This document shows positions 7,279 to 14,302 of a stretch of DNA of 18,621 nt, piece by piece (position 1 is the first letter of the stretch; every line of letters begins with the position of its first letter). The position numbers and the translations under genes are program-made. Location: positions 1 through 18,621 of the forward strand of contig DASXXS010000346.1 in NCBI GenBank assembly GCA_036502925.1, written 5' to 3'. The DNA is from VAZQ01 sp036502925. GTDB taxonomy: Bacteria; Pseudomonadota; Alphaproteobacteria; Rhizobiales; Xanthobacteraceae. Below the pieces are notes generated by a model. The model did not search any database. It worked only from the letters and a program-made list of their open reading frames with translations, and was not told where the DNA came from.

Positions 7279-8031
7279 ATGGCGACGCCCCATGACAACC
7301 ACCCCCGCCGCGCCCTGCTGTTGACCGGCGCCAGCCGCGGCATCGGCCATGCCACCGTGAAGCGCTTCTCCGCCGCCGGCTGGCGCGTCATCACCTGCTC
7401 GCGCCATCCGTTCCCCGAAAATTGCCCGTGGGAAGCGGGCCCGGAGGACCACATCCAGGTCGACCTCGCCGATCCGCAGGACACGCTGGCGGCGATCGGC
7501 GTCATCAAGCAGCGCCTCGAGCACGGCGAGCTACATGCGCTCGTCAACAATGCGGCGATCTCGCCGAAAGCGGCCGGCGGAAAGCGATTGACCTCGCTCG
7601 AAACCACGCTCGACGTGTGGGATCACGTGTTCCGGGTGAACTTCTTTGCGCCCATCACGCTCGCGCGCGGCCTGGTCGAAGAGCTCAAGGCCGCCAAGGG
7701 CTCGGTCGTCAATGTGACCTCGATCGCAGGCTCCCGCGTCCATCCGTTCGCCGGTACCGCCTATGCCACCTCGAAGGCGGCCCTGGCCTCGCTCACGCGC
7801 GAAATGGCGGCCGATTTCGGCGCGCTCGGCATCCGGGTCAACGCCATCGCGCCGGGCGAGATCGACACGCCGATCCTGTCTCCCGGCACCGAGAAAATCG
7901 TCGAGCAGATCCCGCTGCATCGCCTGGGCACGCCCGACGAGGTCGCCAAGATCATCTATGTCCTGTGCACGGACACGTCCTCATACGTGAACGGCGCCGA
8001 AATCCATATCAATGGCGGCCAGCACGTTTAA
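7279..8031 (+). CDS. Short-chain dehydrogenase/reductase (SDR)
   Basis: This is a classical SDR of 250 residues, probably a cytoplasmic NAD(P)-dependent oxidoreductase. The nucleotide-binding motif TGASRGIG spans 16-23, NNAA is at 90-93, and the catalytic set is Asn121, Ser148, Tyr162 and Lys166 (YATSK). RVNAIAPGEIDTPI (186-199) and the C-terminal VNGAEIHINGGQ are also standard. Residues 41-56, where many SDRs select the cofactor, read SRHPFPENCPWEAG, an unusual proline-rich insert that does not settle NAD versus NADP. The substrate cannot be deduced. It follows pdxH at 64 bases in the same direction and may be co-transcribed with it. Confidence 0.92.
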   Translation: MATPHDNHPRRALLLTGASRGIGHATVKRFSAAGWRVITCSRHPFPENCPWEAGPEDHIQVDLADPQDTLAAIGVIKQRLEHGELHALVNNAAISPKAAGGKRLTSLETTLDVWDHVFRVNFFAPITLARGLVEELKAAKGSVVNVTSIAGSRVHPFAGTAYATSKAALASLTREMAADFGALGIRVNAIAPGEIDTPILSPGTEKIVEQIPLHRLGTPDEVAKIIYVLCTDTSSYVNGAEIHINGGQHV

Positions 8032-8131
8032 GTGCGCCACCGCCGACCGATGCGGATCGGATGAGAGATCGAGTGCCGGAGCCGAATGACGGTGGCGGCC
8101 CGCAATGAGGCCGCCGCGTCGCCTGCAGCGA

Positions 8132-8332
8132 TCAGGCGATTTCGGAAATCAGTTCCTGCAGCCATCGATCCGGCTGGCGGCGGGTCAGGACCGGGGCAGC
8201 GATCCTGGCATCCCCTTGATACCGCATGGCCGCCACCACCGCCGATATTCCGATCTCGCCGTAGCGGACCTCGAGATTCTGGGGCTCACGGCGGGTGGAT
8301 TGGGTGGGTTGCGCCATTTTCGTCGATTTCAT
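8132..8332 (-). CDS. Small conserved-looking hypothetical protein (66 aa)
   Basis: The ATG at 8332 is preceded by GGAG with seven bases between, giving a 66-residue product. Its core, EPQNLEVRYGEIGISAVVAAMRYQ (about residues 16-39), reads like a folded small protein and resembles short hypothetical proteins I recall from Bradyrhizobium. I know no function. There is no signal peptide or membrane segment. Both ends are charged, and the stretch between them is the likely conserved part. The start overlaps the stop of a doubtful open frame (8329-8625) in an ATGA arrangement. An alternative start is the ATG at 8317. Confidence rests on the ribosome-binding site and the protein-like composition. 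Confidence 0.6.
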   Translation of the reverse strand: MKSTKMAQPTQSTRREPQNLEVRYGEIGISAVVAAMRYQGDARIAAPVLTRRQPDRWLQELISEIA

Positions 8333-8625
8333 TTCAGTCTCCGTCGGAATTGTTCCGCATTTTCTCGGGTCCTGGCGAACAGGCCGGGGATGCCCGGGCA
8401 GTACGGCGGAAATGCGCGAAAATTTTTGCTCCATCGTGACAATTCGGTCGCAATCGGGAGCCCATAATGCACCGTTCCGTTCTCGTCCCTGGTCCAATAG
8501 GCGGTGTCTGGTAAACCGATCGTTAATGTGACCGGCGTAAAGTGTAGGCTCCGGAATTCCGGCTCGGCCCATTTCTTGTGCAAGCTCAATGGGTTCGTGC
8601 CGGGCTTCATCCGCTGATGCGACAT
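8329..8625 (-). CDS. Possible small hypothetical protein (98 aa), doubtful
   Basis: This open frame precedes the 66-residue gene on the same strand and ends in an ATGA overlap with it. The product contains TLTIGLPDTAYWTRDENGTVHYG and ends RTRENAEQFRRRLK, which looks more like a protein than random shadow translation. Against it, no ribosome-binding site is visible before the ATG at 8625 or the next ATG at 8610, and third-codon-position G+C is clearly lower than in neighbouring genes. It could be a young or transferred gene, or simply a chance frame. I recognise no family. Confidence 0.3.
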   Translation of the reverse strand: MSHQRMKPGTNPLSLHKKWAEPEFRSLHFTPVTLTIGLPDTAYWTRDENGTVHYGLPIATELSRWSKNFRAFPPYCPGIPGLFARTRENAEQFRRRLK

Positions 8626-8760
8626 TCTTGCAACAGGTTCGAGCGACTATCGGGTCGGGGCTATCGAAGGTCTGGAACTGATGGGGTTCTTTCAGCTAAT
8701 TGTCGGATGGGTGAATCGAGAACCGGGCGCGTGAGAAAGGCGTAAGAATAAGGGGTAGCC

Positions 8761-9405
8761 ATGGCCGTACGTGGAATTGCATTTCTGTTGGTGGGGCTTG
8801 CGCTCAGCGGCTGCATGCAGGCGACGTTGGAGCCTGCATCGGAGGCGAGCTTCACCGCACGCGACAAGAAGCTTCTGGCCAACGTGCCGTATGAGAAGGC
8901 TGCGATTCCGATCGCCTATCAGCGGTCCATCATCGACTACCAGCGCAAGGAGCAGCCTGGCACGATCGTGGTCGATACCGATTCCCGCCATCTCTACTAT
9001 GTGCTGCCCGAGGGCAAGGCGATCCGCTACGGCGTGACCGTGGGCGAGGACGCGCAATCCTGGGCCGGCGTCGCCAAGGTCGGCAACATGCAGGAATGGC
9101 CGCCCTGGGTCCCGACCGAGGGCGAAAAGCAGCGGCTTGGACCGCTGCCGTCCTATGTGGAGGGCGGCCCCGCCAATCCGATGGGCGCCCGCGCCCTATA
9201 CCTTTTCCAGGGCAGCAAGGACACGCTGTTCCGCATCCACGGCACCAACCAGCCGGAATATATCGGCGAAGCCATCTCGTCCGGCTGCATCCGCATGACC
9301 AACGAGGACGTGATCGATCTGTACAAACGGGTCAAGATGGGCACCCCAGTGGTCGTGCTCAATTCGCATTTGCGGATGGCATCCGGGGCAAGCACTCGCG
9401 GCTAA
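8761..9405 (+). CDS. L,D-transpeptidase (YkuD domain) lipoprotein
   Basis: This is a periplasmic peptidoglycan-modifying enzyme of 214 residues. Relatives form 3-3 crosslinks or attach proteins to the wall through a cysteine acyl-enzyme. The lipobox LALSGC puts the lipidated cysteine at 18. The YkuD domain runs from about residue 66 (PGTIVVDTDSRHLYYVLPEG) to 201. The catalytic signature is complete: RIHGTNQ with His160, and SSGCIRM with Cys176 and Arg178. The region WPPWVPTEGEKQRLGPLPSYVEGGPANPMGARALYLF is typical of the alphaproteobacterial group. AAGGGG lies close before the ATG. A strong hairpin terminator follows at 9432-9457. Confidence 0.95.
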   Translation: MAVRGIAFLLVGLALSGCMQATLEPASEASFTARDKKLLANVPYEKAAIPIAYQRSIIDYQRKEQPGTIVVDTDSRHLYYVLPEGKAIRYGVTVGEDAQSWAGVAKVGNMQEWPPWVPTEGEKQRLGPLPSYVEGGPANPMGARALYLFQGSKDTLFRIHGTNQPEYIGEAISSGCIRMTNEDVIDLYKRVKMGTPVVVLNSHLRMASGASTRG

Positions 9406-9431
9406 GCACTCCGCGAGGCCTCGGTCAGATC

Positions 9432-9457
9432 AAGCGGCGCCGGATGCGGCGCCGCTT
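9432..9457 (+). terminator. Rho-independent terminator after the L,D-transpeptidase gene
   Basis: The arms AAGCGGCGCC (9432-9441) and GGCGCCGCTT (9448-9457) form a perfect 10-base-pair stem with a six-base loop, followed by the T-rich run TCGTTT. It sits 27 bases after the stop codon, between two convergent genes. The tail is good only on the plus strand. Confidence 0.8.
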
Positions 9458-9484
9458 TCGTTTGGCTTCCGGCTTTGTCTCGGC

Positions 9485-10873
9485 TCACGCTTCCTGCAGG
9501 CGCTCGCGCCGGACCCAGTCCAGGGTGCGATCGAGCGCCCGGCCAAGGCGGTCGAACAGCTCGTCGATCTCCGCTGGTGTGATGACGAGCGGCGGACAGA
9601 CCGAAACCGCATCGCCGGCCAGCGCGCGCACGATCAATCCTTCGTCCTCGGCCCATCGCACCGCGCGCGGCGCAACCCCTGCCTTGGGGTCGAACGGCCG
9701 CTTGCCGGCCTTGTCGGCGACCAGCTCGACCGCGCCGATGAGGCCGAGCCCGCGGGCTTCTCCGACCAGGGCGTGCTGTGCCAGCGCCTGGAGCCGCGCC
9801 TGAAAATGCGGGGCCTTTTGCGCGGCCGCTTCGACCAGGCGGTCGCGCGCGTAGATCTCCAGCGTCTTCAAGGCGACCGCCGCCGCGACCGGGTGCCCCG
9901 AATAGGTGAAGCCGTGGCCGAAGACGCCGATCTTGTGGCTCTCGATGAGGAGCGCTTGATACATCGGCTCCGGCACCGTCACGGCCGCCATGGGCACGTA
10001 GCCGGAGGTCAGCGCCTTGGCGACCGAGATCGCATCCGGCGCAAACCCGAGCGACTGGCTGCCAAACCAGGTGCCGAGCCGGCCGAAACCGCAAATCACC
10101 TCGTCGGCGATCATATAGACGTCGTAGCGGCGGCAGACCTCGGTGATTTTTTCGAAATAGGATTTTGGCGGCACGATCACGCCGCCTGCTCCCATCACCG
10201 GCTCGGCGATGAAGGCCGCCACGGTGTCCGGCCCTTCCCGCTCGATCATTTGCGCGAGCTCGCCGGCGAGGCGGGTCGCGAATTCCTCCTCGCTCTCACC
10301 CGCCCGGGCGAAACGATAATGATGCGGGCAACCGGCATGCAGGATGCCGGCCATGGGCAGATCGAAATCGCGCTGGTTGACGGGAAGCCCGGTGAGCGAG
10401 GCCGACGCGATGGTCACCCCGTGATAGGCCTTGAGCCGGCTGATGATCTTTTTCTTCTGCGGCCGGCCCAAGGCGTTGTTCATGTACCAGACCAGCTTGA
10501 CCTGGGTGTCGTTCGCCTCCGAGCCGGAATTGCAGAAGAAAACCTTCGACGTCGGCACCGGCGAGATTTCCTTGAGCTTCTCGGCCAGCTCGATCGCCGG
10601 ATCGTGGCTCTTGCCGCTGAACAGATGGGCGAAGGAAAGCTTGCGCATCTGCGCCGCCGCCGCCTCCGCCAGCTCCTCGTTGCCGTAGCCGAGCGCCGTG
10701 CACCACAGCCCGGACATGCCCTCGATATAGGCCTTGCCGTTGCTGTCGTAGACGAAGATGCCCTTGCCGCGCTCGAGCACGAGCGGGCCGCTCTCCCGCA
10801 CGGTGGCGAGATTGGTATACGGATGGATCAGGGTCTCGACATCACGGACGGCGAGATTGCTGAGGGGGGACAT
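9485..10873 (-). CDS. Class III (omega) aminotransferase
   Basis: This is a PLP-dependent transaminase of 462 residues, starting at ATG 10873 (MSPLSNLAVRDVETLIHPYTN). The frame is open upstream to 11038, but that part lies inside the extensin-like gene and has no family resemblance. The PLP-binding lysine is Lys286 (SVAKALTSGY) and the aspartate is Asp257 (IADEVICGFGRLG). The phosphate-binding NSGSEAND spans 115-122, with the stacking aromatic in AYHGVT (149-154). FIAEPVMGAGGVIVPP and SGHPVAAAVAL are family segments. This is the beta-alanine/taurine/omega-amino acid:pyruvate type, often annotated 'aspartate aminotransferase family protein'; the amine donor is not identifiable. It follows the extensin-like gene by 22 bases. 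Its divergent neighbour is an amine-oxidising flavoenzyme, so amine catabolism is plausible. Confidence 0.94.
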   Translation of the reverse strand: MSPLSNLAVRDVETLIHPYTNLATVRESGPLVLERGKGIFVYDSNGKAYIEGMSGLWCTALGYGNEELAEAAAAQMRKLSFAHLFSGKSHDPAIELAEKLKEISPVPTSKVFFCNSGSEANDTQVKLVWYMNNALGRPQKKKIISRLKAYHGVTIASASLTGLPVNQRDFDLPMAGILHAGCPHHYRFARAGESEEEFATRLAGELAQMIEREGPDTVAAFIAEPVMGAGGVIVPPKSYFEKITEVCRRYDVYMIADEVICGFGRLGTWFGSQSLGFAPDAISVAKALTSGYVPMAAVTVPEPMYQALLIESHKIGVFGHGFTYSGHPVAAAVALKTLEIYARDRLVEAAAQKAPHFQARLQALAQHALVGEARGLGLIGAVELVADKAGKRPFDPKAGVAPRAVRWAEDEGLIVRALAGDAVSVCPPLVITPAEIDELFDRLGRALDRTLDWVRRERLQEA

Positions 10874-10895
10874 GGTGTTCGGACTACTCGGCGGC

Positions 10896-11675
10896 TCAGC
10901 GGGCGTCAATCGGCCGCGGGCGCGGCAACGGGACCATATCGGCAGTCTCGCCCGGCTCGCGTACGTCCCACTCGCAGATGCGATAGCCGCCGCGGCGCTC
11001 GGCGAGGTCAACATGCACGTGCTCCTCGTGATAGCCATCCGAGCCGGGGCCCAGCACGGTCATGAAGCGCGTGCAGACGCTTTGCCGCAGCCCCTCGCGA
11101 AAGTCCTTGGCGACCTGCGGGTCCGTGAGCGCCATGACCCTCCCGTCGGCCAGCTTCAACGAATGGATGTCGAGCGCGTTGCCCTTGCCGTGCTCGGAAA
11201 TCCTGGCGCCCACGATCCCATTGCGGCCGCGGCAATCGAAGGAGGCGAGATTGGCGAGGGTCTTGAGCGGAGATCCGAGAGCAAGCGCGCGCGGCGCCGC
11301 CTCTTCACGCACCCAGCTCACGATCGCCTCGGCCATGGTGCAGCGAAGAACGGCCGGCGGCGCGATCGCGACCCGGCTCTGGTCCGCCAGCACGACGGCT
11401 TCGAGCCGCACCACGTCGGGCGCCCCGCATTCGCCCGGCCCGGTGATGGGCGGCAGTGAAGGTGCGATCGCCAGCGCTGTCGTGAGACGCAGCCGGCACG
11501 CGGTCGGCGCCTCGGGCGTGCTCGCTTCCTCCACCGAGTTGGCGGCGGCGGGCGGCGCCGGCCGCGGGCGCGGCAGCGGAACGCGTTGCGCGGCCGCGAG
11601 ATTGCCGGCGGCGGCGAGCAGGATCGTGGCATACAGGAACTGGGCGTAAATGAGCTTCACGCGGGCGGCTTCCAC
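10896..11675 (-). CDS. Extensin-like C-terminal domain secreted protein
   Basis: The 259-residue protein has an N-terminal signal sequence (hydrophobic 9-29, ending LAAAQ), then a proline-rich linker and a domain of the Extensin-like_C type. The start is taken as GTG 11675, with GTG 11660 possible. The conserved elements SEHGKGNALDIH (160-171, His162 and Asp169) and HEEHVHVD (216-223, His219 and His221) match the SxHxxGxAxD and HxH metal-ligand pattern of the LAS/M15 peptidase fold. A zinc-dependent cell-wall hydrolase role is therefore possible but unproven. Cysteines at 60, 83, 112, 148, 201 and 234 suit a disulfide-bonded periplasmic protein. VPLPRPRP occurs twice, at 32-39 and 248-255. 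It is followed 22 bases on by the aminotransferase and is divergent from the flavoenzyme by about 26 bases. Confidence 0.9.
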   Translation of the reverse strand: MEAARVKLIYAQFLYATILLAAAGNLAAAQRVPLPRPRPAPPAAANSVEEASTPEAPTACRLRLTTALAIAPSLPPITGPGECGAPDVVRLEAVVLADQSRVAIAPPAVLRCTMAEAIVSWVREEAAPRALALGSPLKTLANLASFDCRGRNGIVGARISEHGKGNALDIHSLKLADGRVMALTDPQVAKDFREGLRQSVCTRFMTVLGPGSDGYHEEHVHVDLAERRGGYRICEWDVREPGETADMVPLPRPRPIDAR

Positions 11676-11701
11676 GACAACTGCGGCCTGATGAAGGCTG
11701 C

Positions 11702-12853
11702 ATGAGCAAGGCTGCCACTATGGCCAATTTCGATGTCGTCGTCTGCGGGCTCGGCGCGACCGGCAGCGCCGCACTCTATCAGCTCGCCCGCCGGGGCGTG
11801 CGGGTGCTCGGCCTGGAACGCTTCGCGCCCGGCCATGAGCGCGGTTCCTCGCACGGGGAAACCCGCATCATCCGGCTCGGCTATTTCGAGCATCCCTCCT
11901 ATGTGCCGCTGGTGCGGAGCGCCTACGCCAAGTGGCGCGAGATCGAGATGGCGGCCGGGCGGCAGCTCCTCCATGTCACCGGCGTGGCCGAGATCGGACC
12001 GCCGGACGGCGTGCTGGTGGCCGGCACGCTGGCGTCCATGCAGCGGCACGGATTGCGCCATGAGATTCTGGCGGCGCCCGAATTGATGCGGCGGTTTCCG
12101 GCATTTCGGCTGCCGCCGGATTTTGTCGGGGCGGTGCAGCCGGACGGCGGTTTCCTGGAAGCCGAGCCGTCGATCGAGGCAATGGTTGGTCTTGCGCGGG
12201 CCCGGGGCGCCGAGATCCGCAGCGGCGAGACCATCGCGGCGATCGCGCCGGCCGCAGGCCGGGTGCGGATCGCGACCGATCGCGGCACGGTCGAGGCCGG
12301 AGCGGCGATCGTGGCGCTCGGCCCCTGGGTCAAGGCGCTGCTCCCGGACCTTCCGGCGCCGATCCGCGTCACCCGCCAGGTGATGGCCTGGTTCGAGCCG
12401 CTCGATCCCGCGCCGCTCGCCGGCGGCCGCCTGCCGGTTTTCCTCATCGAAAGCCGGCATGGAATTCACTACGGCTTTCCGCCCTCGCGTTCGCCCTTGA
12501 TCAAAGTCGCCAGGCATCACCACCGCGACCAGAACGTCGATGCCGATGCCTATGATCGGACGGTCTCGGCGGAGGACGAGATGCTCATCCGCGCGGCCAT
12601 CGCCGAGCACCTGCCGGCCGCCAACGGGCGACTGATCAAGGCCAAGACCTGCCTCTACACTGTGACGCCCGACGGCGATTTCATCATCGATCGTCTGCCG
12701 GACGCGCCGCAGATCGTGGTCGCCTCGCCCTGCTCCGGGCACGGCTTCAAGTTCGCGCCCGCGATCGGCGACATCCTCGCCGACCTCGCCACCACCGGCG
12801 CGACCGCCCATGACATCGCGCGCTTCGCGCTCGCGCGCTTCACGGAAAGCTAG
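11702..12853 (+). CDS. Monomeric sarcosine oxidase / N-methyl-L-tryptophan oxidase-type flavoprotein
   Basis: This FAD enzyme probably oxidises a secondary amine or N-methyl amino acid to an imine, with hydrogen peroxide formed. It is 383 residues from ATG 11702. ATG 11720 (MANFDVVVCGLG) is an equally good start, with AAGG eight bases before it. The dinucleotide-binding GLGATGS lies at 16-22. SSHGETRIIRLGY (49-61) matches the substrate-carboxylate arginine region of monomeric sarcosine oxidase. KTCLYTVTPDGDFIID (315-330) contains Cys317, the position that binds FAD covalently in this family. The oxygen-activating lysine probably matches Lys268 (LIKVARHHH), and SGHGFKFAP (345-353) is present. 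The exact substrate is open. It is divergent from the extensin-like gene and convergent with the hypothetical protein at 13000. Confidence 0.93.
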   Translation: MSKAATMANFDVVVCGLGATGSAALYQLARRGVRVLGLERFAPGHERGSSHGETRIIRLGYFEHPSYVPLVRSAYAKWREIEMAAGRQLLHVTGVAEIGPPDGVLVAGTLASMQRHGLRHEILAAPELMRRFPAFRLPPDFVGAVQPDGGFLEAEPSIEAMVGLARARGAEIRSGETIAAIAPAAGRVRIATDRGTVEAGAAIVALGPWVKALLPDLPAPIRVTRQVMAWFEPLDPAPLAGGRLPVFLIESRHGIHYGFPPSRSPLIKVARHHHRDQNVDADAYDRTVSAEDEMLIRAAIAEHLPAANGRLIKAKTCLYTVTPDGDFIIDRLPDAPQIVVASPCSGHGFKFAPAIGDILADLATTGATAHDIARFALARFTES

Positions 12854-12908
12854 CCGGCCACCTTCGCCGCCCGCCTTGGAGCTTGTGAAGGAATCGCCCC
12901 ATCCGCTC

Positions 12909-12961
12909 ATTCCCGCAGCACCAGGGCGTTTACGCCCGTTTTCGCGGGCTTCTGCGGGAAT
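12909..12961. repeat. Intergenic palindrome (ATTCCCGC...GCGGGAAT type), possible bidirectional terminator
   Basis: ATTCCCGCAG (12909-12918) and CTGCGGGAAT (12952-12961) are perfect inverted arms. Two small alternative inner stems are GGGCG/CGCCC (12924-12928 with 12933-12937) and GCCCG/CGGGC (12934-12938 with 12945-12949). ATTCCC...GGGAAT arms are typical of widely dispersed bacterial repeats, such as dRS3-like units. It lies between convergent genes. Confidence 0.65.
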
Positions 12962-12999
12962 CCAGTCGCGTCGCAAAATGCCTTCAGAACTGGGTCCCC

Positions 13000-13833
13000 T
13001 CACTTCTGCTTGAAATAGCGCAGGTCCGGCGGCTTCTGGTCTTTTCTCGCCGGCATCAGATACCCGTCCCCGCTCACGAAATAGTTTTCCTTGCCGATGA
13101 CGACATGGTGGTTGTTCTCATTGCAATTGTCCTCGAACCACCCGACCTTGCGGTCGCGACGATAGCGCTTGTCCACCGTCCAGGGCTGCGTGAAGGCATT
13201 GTCGATGATCGTGATGACGTTGTGCATGACGTCGTTGTCGGTTTTGTCGAGAGAAATTCGCTCCTTGACGATGGTCTGATTGTCCTCGTGCAGCGGAATG
13301 CCGGTGAATTCGACCGTGCGCGGACCCTTGAAATCGCGGGTTTCGACCTCGAGCGTATCGAAGCGGCCGCCGCCATCGGTGTCGAGCCATTTGCCGATTG
13401 AGTAACCCATGAAGCTGGGCTCTTCATCCTTGGGGAAATCGCGTCCATCCGTATAGATGCGGCGCGGCATGAAGGCCTCGAAATTGACGTAGGTGATCGC
13501 CGGCAGGATCACGAACTCGATCGGAAAGATCACTCCCATCACCCGCGGCATGCCATTGGTGATGCATGTGTACCTGGTATCGCCGCCCTGTCCGCCGTTG
13601 GCCTGGTCGGCGAGGCTCGCCTCCAGCTTCTTCTGATATTCGGGCTTGAGCGGCGCCTGTTGTCCGAGCCCCGACGGCTTGCTCTGATCCCATTGGGTTG
13701 CGAGCCCGCGCGGCCGCTTCCATTGACCCGCCCAATCGGGATATTTCGTCTCGTCGAATGCCCGCGCGTCCGCAATCGTCATCACCAGCCCTATCATGAG
13801 CGCGATGGTGCAGAGCAAGGTCCGGTAAAGCAT
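13000..13833 (-). CDS. Secreted hypothetical protein, paralogue of the gene at 17828
   Basis: The product has 277 residues from ATG 13833, chosen because AGGGA lies about eight bases before it; ATG 13854 has no such site. A signal peptide is clear: hydrophobic core, then ADARA with cleavage expected after residue 25, so the mature protein starts FDETKYPDWAGQW. Conserved stretches shared with the paralogue include KYPDWxGQW, SLADQANGGQG/LADQAAGGQG, YTDGRDFPKDEEPSFMGYSIGKW, DNQTIVKERI, PWTV and NENNHHVVIGKENYF. No known catalytic motif or membrane anchor is visible. I recognise it as a multi-copy family of unknown function in Bradyrhizobium-type genomes. The conserved Asp, Tyr, Trp and His residues would suit an enzyme or ligand-binding protein, but I will not assign a function. 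The frame is open upstream to 14040, but that part looks non-coding. Confidence 0.9.
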   Translation of the reverse strand: MLYRTLLCTIALMIGLVMTIADARAFDETKYPDWAGQWKRPRGLATQWDQSKPSGLGQQAPLKPEYQKKLEASLADQANGGQGGDTRYTCITNGMPRVMGVIFPIEFVILPAITYVNFEAFMPRRIYTDGRDFPKDEEPSFMGYSIGKWLDTDGGGRFDTLEVETRDFKGPRTVEFTGIPLHEDNQTIVKERISLDKTDNDVMHNVITIIDNAFTQPWTVDKRYRRDRKVGWFEDNCNENNHHVVIGKENYFVSGDGYLMPARKDQKPPDLRYFKQK

Positions 13834-14091
13834 GGCTGTTTTCCCTGTGATCATTTTGTAACTTGAGCGAATTTCCGCGAACCGCGGCAGCATACGAGCC
13901 GCGCCGATTTGCCGGGCAGCCATGAACTGCAGCGCGCACCGCGGACGTTGCCGTCGCGTCCGCGATCGATTGAAATATCGCACCGGCAAGAGTCCGCGCC
14001 ATCGAGAAGGCACGCTGGCAGCAAATAAGGACTTCGGCACGTCCGGCGGCAGCTCTGCGATGAGGCTACACCACTCACCCGTGGGTACGGA

Positions 14092-14123
14092 AGGGCGCGC
14101 TACCGACAGGGCGCGCTACGGAC
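14092..14123. repeat. Tandem 16-base duplication
   Basis: AGGGCGCGCTACCGAC (14092-14107) is followed directly by AGGGCGCGCTACGGAC (14108-14123). They differ at one base, and a further AGGGA begins a third partial unit. It probably arose by slippage. Confidence 0.75.
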
Positions 14124-14220
14124 AGGGACCCGATGTCTTAAGTCTTGCCTTCCAGCGGTGCCGCGCCGCCGGTCGGGAATGGGCGGGCAAATCCGCGCGG
14201 GAACAGGTTTGCGTCGCATC

Positions 14221-14248
14221 CGCGGCTGGCTAAGCTCACGTAGCCGCG
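14221..14248 (+). promoter_or_regulatory. Hairpin in the leader of the acyl-CoA synthetase gene, role unknown
   Basis: CGCGGCT (14221-14227) and AGCCGCG (14242-14248) can form a seven-base-pair stem with a 14-base loop, 55 bases before the start codon. The palindromes at 14256-14265 and 14270-14281 follow. Together they could structure the leader RNA or bind a dimeric regulator. High GC makes chance palindromes common, so this is weak. Confidence 0.25.
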
Positions 14249-14302
14249 AGCGAACGGGCCGGCCCGGGCACCGGCGCCGGTCCCACCCGCCGGGAGGCTG
14301 TC

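Larger units (their letters stand above)
13834..14302. other. 469-base divergent intergenic region
   Basis: This lies between the secreted protein gene (-) and the acyl-CoA synthetase gene (+). I see no convincing gene; an open frame on the plus strand (13922-14233) has an arginine-rich, family-less translation. The region holds a 16-base tandem duplication (14092-14123), an inverted repeat (14221-14248), the palindromes GGGCCGGCCC (14256-14265) and ACCGGCGCCGGT (14270-14281), and the ribosome-binding site GGGAGG (14292-14297). Promoters for both flanking genes are expected here, but I cannot place -35/-10 boxes with confidence. Confidence 0.6.

Noticed and set aside
8094..8139. Two small hairpins after the SDR gene (GGCGGCC/GGCCGCC and TCGCCTG/CAGGCGA) as terminators
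   Set aside because: Stems of seven pairs without T-runs on either strand; not distinguishable from background.
8600..8660. tRNA-like GGTTCGAG segment
   Set aside because: No acceptor, D- or anticodon-arm pairing could be found around it.
13834..14040. N-terminal extension of the secreted protein at 13000-13833
   Set aside because: The extension lacks family resemblance, and the internal ATG 13833 has a ribosome-binding site and opens a proper signal peptide.
13922..14233. Plus-strand open frame of 103 codons in the divergent gap
   Set aside because: Arginine-rich, no ribosome-binding site or recognisable domain, and it spans the tandem duplication.
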